Assembly (NCBI RefSeq): GCF_000146285.1
Contig: NZ_GL385912.1
Coordinates: 588,908-652,907 of the forward strand
From: Mobiluncus curtisii subsp. curtisii ATCC 35241
GTDB lineage: Bacteria > Actinomycetota > Actinomycetes > Actinomycetales > Actinomycetaceae
Length of the DNA: 64,000 bases
Reading direction: 5' to 3'
Shown here piece after piece: positions 51,963-58,571 of this stretch; the first letter of the stretch is position 1; each line of letters begins with the position of its first letter. The translations under genes and the position numbers were made by a program. The notes beneath the pieces are model-generated. The model did no database searches, was not told where the DNA came from, and saw only the letters and a list, made by a program, of their open reading frames with translations.

Positions 51963-52208
51963 CGAGCCCACACGTTGCCCGCTGGAGCGACGATCATCTG
52001 GAACCTCAAAGATGCCTACCCGCCTGGCGTTTGCCGAACACGAGCCAACGTCGAAAGCCTGGCGAGGGGTAGGGGGCTCTCGATCTCTACAGCTCTTGGG
52101 AAGGTCAGCGGGCGGGGCCAACCGTACGCAAAAAGACCGATTCAAACAGGGTATTAACCCGCAAGCCCTCCATCACCGGGCTAATCACCTGGAAGGAGGC
52201 GAGATTTC
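51963..52208 (+). other. Gene-free segment between HNH and small terminase genes
   Basis: No gene is convincing in these 246 bases. The plus strand carries a G-rich tract (GGCGAGGGGTAGGGGGCTCTC near 52062-52082) and a second GC-rich patch near 52105. In related phages the packaging (cos) site lies in this interval; the exact cut site cannot be read from a single sequence. Confidence 0.3.
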
Positions 52209-52781
52209 ATGGCGAAAGACGGTACGAACCGTGGTGGGCGCCGCGTGAGGGCTGGCGCGAAACCAGACCCGCTGAGTGAGAAACTCGCTAAGGGTATGAT
52301 TGCGACTCGCCTTGAAGATCCGCTAGCGAGCCCTTTCGATTTCGAGGGCGCAAATGTTGGCGAGGGCGCGGTGCTTGCTGGTGAGGTAATGCCGGAGCCT
52401 TCCGAGTACCTGTCGGAGGTTCAGCGCGATGGCAAACCCTTGGGTGCTGATTTGGTGTATCGGGAGACGTGGCGCTGGCTTGATGAGCGTGGCTGCACCA
52501 GGTTTGTTTCTAAGCGCCTGGTCGAGGCCTACGCGCAGGCTTTCGCCCGGTATGTGCAGTGTGAGCAGGCGATCTCCAAGTTCGGTTTGCTCGGCAAGCA
52601 CCCAACCACGGGGGCTGCTATCGCTTCCCCGTTCGTTGCGATGAGCCAGTCTTTTGGTAAGCAGGCAAACGTGTATTGGTATGAGATTTTTGAGATTGTG
52701 CGAGCTAACTGCACTAGTGACTATTCGGGTACGACCCCGGGTGATGAGGTTATGGAGCAGTTGTTGAAAGCACGCTCGTAG
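52209..52781 (+). CDS. P27-family terminase small subunit
   Basis: 190 residues. The P27 family pattern is present: GGRRVRAGAKPDPLSEKLAKG at the start, LVYRETWRWLDERGCTRFVSKRLVEAYAQAFARYVQCEQAI in the middle, and the helical end FVAMSQSFGKQANVYWYEIFEIVRANC. The small subunit recognises phage DNA for packaging and loads the large subunit, whose gene lies 5.8 kb downstream, split off by the modification module. Confidence 0.9.
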   Translation: MAKDGTNRGGRRVRAGAKPDPLSEKLAKGMIATRLEDPLASPFDFEGANVGEGAVLAGEVMPEPSEYLSEVQRDGKPLGADLVYRETWRWLDERGCTRFVSKRLVEAYAQAFARYVQCEQAISKFGLLGKHPTTGAAIASPFVAMSQSFGKQANVYWYEIFEIVRANCTSDYSGTTPGDEVMEQLLKARS

Positions 52782-52803
52782 ATGCGTCCTAGTGTTTTTG
52801 AGC

Positions 52804-53022
52804 TTATTTGGGGCGTTTTCTTGCGCTGAAGCCTGCCCCTAGCGCGCTCCCAACTCCTACGCCGATAGCTAACCCCAAGGCAATATTGTTCATAATGAAC
52901 CCAAGGGCAGTGCCAGCCATCATCCCGGCAATCATTCCGTAAGCCACGGCCTTACCATCGCCGCCGGAAGGTTCTGGCTGATTAGGTTTACTCGTTTCGT
53001 CTTGCACGTATTCCAGTATCAC
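52804..53022 (-). CDS. Small glycine-zipper membrane protein
   Basis: 72 residues from GTG. After a polar N-terminus there are two hydrophobic Gly-rich segments (AVAYGMIAGMMAGTALGFIM and GLAIGVGVGSALGAGFSA) and a basic end (RKRPK), a glycine-zipper hairpin. It lies on the minus strand between small terminase and metK. It could be a holin-like, superinfection-exclusion or lysogenic membrane protein; nothing decides between these. Confidence 0.6.
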   Translation of the reverse strand: MILEYVQDETSKPNQPEPSGGDGKAVAYGMIAGMMAGTALGFIMNNIALGLAIGVGVGSALGAGFSARKRPK

Positions 53023-53122
53023 ACATGACTCGGGTTTTCCTCGTTTTCTTCGCTCCCTGCTCCTGGCTGACAGGGTGGAGAGTTTTTGTTTCTTTTGATT
53101 TTTCTACTGAAAGGGCATTCCT

Positions 53123-54313
53123 ATGACTAAGGTTCTAAGCGCTGAAGCAGTGTGTATCGGTCACCCCGATAAACTGTGCGACCTGATCGCCGACACCATT
53201 CTCGACGACATCCTCTACGAGGATCCTGCTGCCCGCGTTGCAGTAGAAGTGATGGCATCTGGTCACAGGATCATTGTGACTGGCGAGATAACTTCGAAGG
53301 TTCGTCCGCGTATTCGTGAGTCGGTGCGTTATGCGTTGGTGAAGGCGGGGTATGTGCCGTGGAAGTTCCCCGTTTTCGTCTGGACTCGCAGGCAGTCTCC
53401 AGACATCAACGCAGGAGTCACCCGATCGCTCGAAGCTCGTTTCGGTGACGACACTGAGTTCGCCCTCCAAGGAGCAGGTGACCAAGGAACCGTTTATGGA
53501 TACGCCACGGCGGAAACCCCGGAGCGTTTGCCGTTGCCGCTGGTGCTCTCACACGAGATTTGCGCCCGCCTCGATAAGGCGCGCAAGGACGGCACGATCA
53601 CCGGGATCAAGTCCGATGGTAAGGCGCAGGTGACAGTTCGTTACGACGCTGCTGGTAAGCCCGTGGCGGTTGAGACCGTGGTGGTGTCGATCCAACACGA
53701 GAAGATCAAGGATCTGGATGAGCTTGCAGCTGAGGTCAAAACACTGATCGTCGCACCCGCGTGTAAGCCGTACCGGCCGATTAGCGCTGATACCGAGATT
53801 CTGGTGAATCCCTCGGGCTTGTTTACGGTTGGTGGGCCGAAGGCGGACACTGGACTGACGGGCCGCAAGTTGATGGTTGACACTTACGGCGGTCTCGCCC
53901 CTCACGGTGGTGGAGCGTTCTCTGGTAAGGACGCCTCGAAGGTGGACCGCTCGGGTGCATATATGGCGCGCCTGATCGCCAAGACTATCGTCGACGCTCG
54001 TCTGGCTCATGAGTGTCAGGTGGCGATCAGTTATGCGATTGGGAAGGCTGACCCGGTCGCCTTCACCATCGACACCCTCGGGACAGGCGAATACTCTGAC
54101 GAGATCCTCACTGCTGCTGCACGCGAGGTGTTCTCGCTGCGCCCTGGAGCAATCATCGATGCTTTGAATCTTCGCAAGCCTGGTTTTACACAGTATTCAA
54201 CCTATGGGCACTTCGGCCATGTCGGTCTGCGTTGGGAGAACTCGTTCGCTCACGTTAATGCTTTAGGGAAGGCGGTGAAGAAGCATGCTCATGAAAACAA
54301 TGCCAATAGCTGA
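53123..54313 (+). CDS. metK: S-adenosylmethionine synthetase, phage-encoded
   Basis: 396 residues, full length. MetK makes S-adenosylmethionine from ATP and methionine. The motifs are intact: EAVCIGHPDKLCDLIADTILDD near the start (His and Asp of the active site), GAGDQGTVYGYA near residue 117 (flexible loop GDQG), and GGLAPHGGGAFSGKDASKVDRSGAY (phosphate loop). The mid segment (LRPGAIIDALNLRKPGFTQYSTYGHFG) is typical. It starts directly ahead of two DNA methyltransferase genes, overlapping the first by 29 bases, so it probably supplies their methyl donor. Cellular metK should exist elsewhere. Confidence 0.95.
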   Translation: MTKVLSAEAVCIGHPDKLCDLIADTILDDILYEDPAARVAVEVMASGHRIIVTGEITSKVRPRIRESVRYALVKAGYVPWKFPVFVWTRRQSPDINAGVTRSLEARFGDDTEFALQGAGDQGTVYGYATAETPERLPLPLVLSHEICARLDKARKDGTITGIKSDGKAQVTVRYDAAGKPVAVETVVVSIQHEKIKDLDELAAEVKTLIVAPACKPYRPISADTEILVNPSGLFTVGGPKADTGLTGRKLMVDTYGGLAPHGGGAFSGKDASKVDRSGAYMARLIAKTIVDARLAHECQVAISYAIGKADPVAFTIDTLGTGEYSDEILTAAAREVFSLRPGAIIDALNLRKPGFTQYSTYGHFGHVGLRWENSFAHVNALGKAVKKHAHENNANS

Positions 54314-55535
54314 GCTGAAGCCCGCTGACTACAATCCGCGTAAAGACCTCCAGCCCGGCGATCCCGAATACGAGAAGCTCAAGCGCTCGCTCACCGAGTT
54401 TGGCTACGTCGAACCCGTCATCTGGAACAAGACCACCGGCAACATCGTGGGTGGGCATCAGCGCTTGAAGGTGCTCGAAGAACTCGGCCACAACACCGTG
54501 GATGTGATCGTCGTGGAGTTGGATGAGACGCGCGAGAAAGCCCTCAACATCGCGTTGAATAAGATCAGCGGCGAATGGGATAACGATAAACTTGCCCTCC
54601 TCATCGCTGACCTTGACGCTTCGGATTTCGACGCTGAACTGACTGGCTTTGACGATGCTGAGATCGCGCAGCTTATCGGCTCCCTCGACGAGGGTGAGGT
54701 GGAGGATGATGATTTCGACCTCACCGCCGCACTCGAAGCAGCCGCATTTGTCCAGCGTGGGGATGTGTGGACGGTCGGTCGCCACCGCCTCGTGTGCGGG
54801 GATGCCACCAGTGCCGACGACATCGCCACACTGATGGATGGTAAGCGCGCGAATCTTGTGTTGACCGATCCGCCATATAACGTTGCCTTCGAATCAGGCT
54901 CGGGCTTGTCCATCAAGAACGACAAGATGGATGGCGAGAAGTTCTACGACTTCCTGCTATCGGCGTTTACGAACATGGCGGGCGTGTGTGAGAAAGGCGC
55001 ATCCGCGTATGTGTTCCACGCTGACACTGAAGGGTTGAATTTCCGTCGCGCCTTCGCAGAGGCCGGATTCTATCTTTCGGGGTGTTGCATCTGGGTCAAA
55101 GACTCTCTGGTTCTTGGTCGCTCGCCCTACCAGTGGCAGCACGAGCCAGTGCTCTACGGGTGGGTGAAGACAGGTAAGCATCGCTGGTATGCGGATCGCA
55201 AACAAACCACGATCTGGAATTTCGCTAAGCCCCGCCGCAACGCCGATCATCCGACCAGCAAGCCGCTGGATTTGTTGGCGTATCCGATCGGAAACTCCAC
55301 CCAGGCGAACGCGATCGTGCTCGACACCTTCGCAGGCTCAGGCTCAACCTTGATGGCGTGCGAGGCAACCGACCGCATCTGCTATTGCATGGAGCTCGAC
55401 GAGAAATACGCCTCCGTGATTTTGCGCCGCTATGCCGAACACACCGGGGACGCGGCAGGGATCACCTGTTTGCGTGAGGGCAAAGAATACGCGTATTTGG
55501 ATTTGGTGCGCGATGTTGATCGGGGTGAATCGTGA
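54285..55535 (+). CDS. ParB-like and DNA methyltransferase fusion protein
   Basis: 416 residues. Residues 1 to about 95 are ParB/sulfiredoxin-like (IAELKPADYNPRK, YEKLKRSLTEFGYVEPVIWN, VGGHQRLKVLEELG). The rest is a beta-class adenine/cytosine-N4 methyltransferase: LVLTDPPYNVAF near residue 190 and VLDTFAGSGSTLMACEATDR near 345. Such fusions are common in phages and mobile elements and protect phage DNA from restriction. Its start lies inside metK and its stop overlaps the C5 methyltransferase start by four bases. Confidence 0.94.
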   Translation: MLMKTMPIAELKPADYNPRKDLQPGDPEYEKLKRSLTEFGYVEPVIWNKTTGNIVGGHQRLKVLEELGHNTVDVIVVELDETREKALNIALNKISGEWDNDKLALLIADLDASDFDAELTGFDDAEIAQLIGSLDEGEVEDDDFDLTAALEAAAFVQRGDVWTVGRHRLVCGDATSADDIATLMDGKRANLVLTDPPYNVAFESGSGLSIKNDKMDGEKFYDFLLSAFTNMAGVCEKGASAYVFHADTEGLNFRRAFAEAGFYLSGCCIWVKDSLVLGRSPYQWQHEPVLYGWVKTGKHRWYADRKQTTIWNFAKPRRNADHPTSKPLDLLAYPIGNSTQANAIVLDTFAGSGSTLMACEATDRICYCMELDEKYASVILRRYAEHTGDAAGITCLREGKEYAYLDLVRDVDRGES

Positions 55536-57043
55536 GTGCTTTGACGTTGGGGTCCTTGTTTGATGGTTCGGGCGGTTTCCCTTTAGCTGCCAAAATGGTT
55601 GGTATCAAACCGATGTGGGCATCTGAGGTAGACCCCTTCGCTTTCCGGGTAACTAAGAAAAATCTGCCTGAAGTTCGCCATGTTGGCGATATTAATTTGT
55701 TAGATGGTGGCCGGTTACAGCCGGTGGATGTGATCACGTTTGGTTCACCTTGTCAGGATTTATCTATCGCAGGTAAGCGGAGCGGGATTGATGGGTCTCG
55801 CTCCTCACTGTTTTACCAAGCTGTGCGAATTATTGAAGAAATGAGGCAAGCAACTCATGGTGCCTACCCAAGATATGCTGTGTGGGAAAACGTGCCGGGC
55901 GTATTCTCCTCAAACCACGGAGCCGACTTCGCCGCGGTCTTGCAAGCGTTTATCGAGGTATCCTGCCAGCAAACGCCACGCATTCCTGTTCCTGAAACCA
56001 GCTGGGCAACCAGCGGATACGTCTTGGCAGATGGGGCATCACTTGCATGGCGAGTGCTCGATGCTCAATTTTTCGGAGTGCCCCAACGTCGTCGTCGTAT
56101 CTTCCTTGTCGCAGATTTTGCAGGACAATCCGCACCCGAGATTCTATTTGAGTCCCAAAGCAGCACAAGGAATCCTGACGCGAGCAAAGAAGAAAAACAA
56201 AACCCTGCCCGAACAATTAGCCCAAGCACTACAGGCAACCAGTGCGGGGCGTTAACTCTTCGTATGCGTGCCGGTAAGCCAGGCGGTGGTAAAGGGCCGT
56301 TGATTCAGCATGACCTTTCAGGCACATTAGGAACTGGTGCTGACCAAGTCTTATTTGAACCTAGCATGCAGGTGATGCTTGATTACCATCCCAATGATTC
56401 ACGCATCGAAATTGGCGACCAGGTAACAAGTCAAACCTTAACTTCACGAATGGGAACAGGAGGTGGAAATGTTCCACTCCTACTCGACCAACCTGTATAC
56501 GGTATAAATTCCGTCCACGACAATCGTAAATATGGTGGTGAATGCGGTTACGAAACCACTGTGGCAAAAACTCTTGATTTAGCTGGCGGTAATCCCGCAT
56601 GCAATCAAGGCGGAATGGTCATTCTCGAACCGATCGATGCTTCTTCGAAATCTGATCATTTCACGAGGACAACCACAAATGTTGCAGGTGCACTTTTGGC
56701 AAGTGATTCACACCAGCCACCTATTGTCGCTAATACGATGCTTCGCCCACGCAAACTCACACCCCTCGAATGTTCTCGTCTACAAGGCTTCCCGGACTAT
56801 TGGTGTGACAACCTCACAAACCTCGACCCAGACGAAGACGAAATCAGGTACTGGGAGGGCGTGTGGAAGAACTGGAACCTAGGACGGGGCGTGAAACCGA
56901 AAACTCGCAGCCAAATCACTACTTGGCTGAAAACCGCGCCAACTGATTCAGCACAGTACAAACTGTGGGGAAATGGGGTGGCATTACCAGTAGTGAAATA
57001 CGTCCTAAACAGACTACAAAAAGCAGCCAATACGACTGGATAA
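55532..57043 (+). CDS. DNA (cytosine-5-)methyltransferase
   Basis: 503 residues. C5 motifs in order: LGSLFDGSGGFPLAAKMVG (I), GSPCQDLSIAGKRSG (IV, catalytic Cys), AVWENVPGVF (VI), VPQRRRRIFLVADF (VIII), LTPLECSRLQGFPDYW (IX) and YKLWGNGVALPVVKYVL (X). The target-recognition region is long (about residues 215-400) with repeated SGTL/GTGADQ and TLTSRMGTGGG phrases. Local base composition is more AT-rich than flanking phage genes, suggesting separate acquisition. With MetK and the ParB-fusion enzyme it forms a modification module inside the packaging region. Confidence 0.95.
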   Translation: MSALTLGSLFDGSGGFPLAAKMVGIKPMWASEVDPFAFRVTKKNLPEVRHVGDINLLDGGRLQPVDVITFGSPCQDLSIAGKRSGIDGSRSSLFYQAVRIIEEMRQATHGAYPRYAVWENVPGVFSSNHGADFAAVLQAFIEVSCQQTPRIPVPETSWATSGYVLADGASLAWRVLDAQFFGVPQRRRRIFLVADFAGQSAPEILFESQSSTRNPDASKEEKQNPARTISPSTTGNQCGALTLRMRAGKPGGGKGPLIQHDLSGTLGTGADQVLFEPSMQVMLDYHPNDSRIEIGDQVTSQTLTSRMGTGGGNVPLLLDQPVYGINSVHDNRKYGGECGYETTVAKTLDLAGGNPACNQGGMVILEPIDASSKSDHFTRTTTNVAGALLASDSHQPPIVANTMLRPRKLTPLECSRLQGFPDYWCDNLTNLDPDEDEIRYWEGVWKNWNLGRGVKPKTRSQITTWLKTAPTDSAQYKLWGNGVALPVVKYVLNRLQKAANTTG

Positions 57044-57083
57044 GCGCTCGCACCTATGGCTGTATGTACATGACCAAACAAGA
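57034..57083 (+). repeat. 50-bp direct repeat, copy 1
   Basis: These 50 bases match 58187-58236 at 46 positions by my count. They begin GACTGGATAA and include CACCTATGGCTGTATGTACA, and lie between the C5 methyltransferase stop and a small late gene. Each copy precedes a ribosome-binding site of a short gene, so they may be duplicated promoter or operator segments. This copy could encode only an eight-residue peptide. Confidence 0.75.
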
Positions 57084-57118
57084 ACCCTAACTGGGGAAAC
57101 ACGAATTGGAGGATGGTC

Positions 57119-57304
57119 ATGAGCGAACTACATATTGAACTAACCGAAATGCTAGAAGCAGGCGTCGACCTGTGGAACCGTGCTGAAGCATTCGGGTACG
57201 CCTGCGAACACGACTTCGAGCTAGCCGCAACCTGCATCAACGACTACCCAGATGACTATCTCGGTTTCATCGCATCTTGGTTCGACCAAGAGGTGGCAGC
57301 ATGA
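57119..57304 (+). CDS. Small phage protein
   Basis: 61 residues, ATG at 57119 with GGAGG six bases upstream. Acidic and helical (MSELHIELTEMLEAGVDLWNRAEAFGY, then NDYPDDYLGFIASWF). No known family. The stop overlaps the next ATG by four bases. It follows the first 50-bp direct repeat. Confidence 0.75.
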   Translation: MSELHIELTEMLEAGVDLWNRAEAFGYACEHDFELAATCINDYPDDYLGFIASWFDQEVAA

Positions 57305-57954
57305 CCCAGATTCCCTTCTCCCCGAACAAGAGCGGGCGCAAGAAACTCGCCGACACCATCGCCACCCATCTCGGCGCGAACCCTGTGTATGCGGGTACGC
57401 CTTCTTTCGACTACCTGATCGGGCAAGCCCGGCTAGATCGGGACTGGGTGCTCCACCTCCCAGAGAACATCGACACCGACGCCCTCAGTAAGGCAGCGAT
57501 TACGGCTGGTTTTGCGCCCACAGGCAAAGACTACGGGCTGACGCTCGCATTCCCCACGACTGGCTGGGATGAGGCCACAGCCGCGAAGCTCGAAGCCCTG
57601 CTCGCCGCCAAGGGAGAACTCATCGCCAAGGCACTCGATATTCCAGCCACGCCCATGAAGATGGACGAGGTGGAAGGAACGGTTGAGTTTGCTTGGTTCG
57701 AACAACTTCCCGAGTCGGAGGTGATTGAAGCGGTCAGCGTGCTTATCCAGCTGATGATCGAGCACGCCAAGACCGCCACCCGTATCTCGCCCAAGCCGCC
57801 AGCGTCGGGTAACGATAAGTATGCGATGCGCAGCTGGCTCCTACGGCTCGGAATGATTGGCAAGGGATACAAGAACGCTCGCCGCGTTCTGCTCGCGAAC
57901 CTGGAGGGCAACGCGGCGTGGAAAACCACACCCTCACCGGAGGACGCGTCATGA
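57301..57954 (+). CDS. Phage protein of the late region, function unknown
   Basis: 217 residues from the ATG at 57301. It has a basic start (SPNKSGRKKLADTIATHLG), a middle part with tandem alpha-beta units (LTLAFPTTGWDEATAAKLEALLAAKGELIAKALDI), and a C-terminal helical part (YAMRSWLLRLGMIGKGYKNARRVLLANLEG). Similar proteins occur next to DUF4314 genes in phages and are loosely annotated as virulence-related; I see no basis for that. Four-base overlaps on both sides show coupling. Confidence 0.8.
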   Translation: MTQIPFSPNKSGRKKLADTIATHLGANPVYAGTPSFDYLIGQARLDRDWVLHLPENIDTDALSKAAITAGFAPTGKDYGLTLAFPTTGWDEATAAKLEALLAAKGELIAKALDIPATPMKMDEVEGTVEFAWFEQLPESEVIEAVSVLIQLMIEHAKTATRISPKPPASGNDKYAMRSWLLRLGMIGKGYKNARRVLLANLEGNAAWKTTPSPEDAS

Positions 57955-58139
57955 GCGCCAACCTGGAGAGGCGGCGGGTTCGCCTGATCGCAACCACCGA
58001 CCCCTACACGCACCTCACCCCAGGCGAGGAAGGAACAATCATGGTCGTTGACGATGCGGGAACAGTTCACGTGGCGTGGGACAACGGCTCCACACTCGGC
58101 CTCATCCCAGGCGAAGACAGGTGGGAATACTTACCCTAA
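57951..58139 (+). CDS. DUF4314 phage protein
   Basis: 62 residues from the ATG at 57951. It has the short beta-barrel pattern of DUF4314: RRRVRLIATTDPYTHLTPGEEG, IMVVDDAGTVHVAWDNGSTLGL, GEDRWEYL. The SH3-like shape suggests a binding module; the function is unknown. It overlaps the preceding gene by four bases. Confidence 0.88.
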   Translation: MSANLERRRVRLIATTDPYTHLTPGEEGTIMVVDDAGTVHVAWDNGSTLGLIPGEDRWEYLP

Positions 58140-58186
58140 ACGCAGTGATGCAGACCGCTATTTTTCGTTGATATTGAGCCGAAAAT

Positions 58187-58236
58187 GACTGGATAACCGC
58201 GCACACCTATGGCTGTATGTACATGACCGAACAAGA
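58187..58236 (+). repeat. 50-bp direct repeat, copy 2
   Basis: Second copy of the repeat at 57034-57083, with four differences. In this copy an ATG inside the repeat is in frame with the following gene (MYMTEQEDKEKVM before the chosen start), whereas in copy 1 that frame stops after eight codons. The gap 58140-58186 holds nothing else. Confidence 0.75.
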
Positions 58237-58252
58237 GGACAAGGAGAAGGTC

Positions 58253-58540
58253 ATGAACAACGAAAAGGCCACGATGGAGCAGCTGCAGATGGCGACCGAC
58301 AGCTACGGTACGGTGATCGCCTACGGGGATTTCGTCCTCGCCTCTGCCTACCGGCACCTGGGCAAAGGCCAGATTGGCAACGACGCCCGCGTCTACAAGC
58401 TCGCCGAGGCGCCCATCCCCGGCTGGGGGTCGGACGCCCGAGGCTTCATTGAATGTGAACTCGACCTTGTCGCCGAAGCCGACAATCTCTTTGAGGACGC
58501 CGGGCATGCCATCGCCTGGGCCTTCGCCCACACCAACTAA
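58253..58540 (+). CDS. Small phage protein ahead of the large terminase
   Basis: 95 residues from the ATG at 58253 (AAGGAG upstream); a start inside the repeat at 58217 is an alternative. It contains YGTVIAYGDFVLASAYRHLGKGQIG and a C-terminal FEDAGHAIAWAFAHTN. No family is recognised. It is followed 31 bases later by the terminase start. Confidence 0.72.
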   Translation: MNNEKATMEQLQMATDSYGTVIAYGDFVLASAYRHLGKGQIGNDARVYKLAEAPIPGWGSDARGFIECELDLVAEADNLFEDAGHAIAWAFAHTN

Positions 58541-58571
58541 CCCAGCCAGTGCAGGAAGGAGCCTGATCGGC

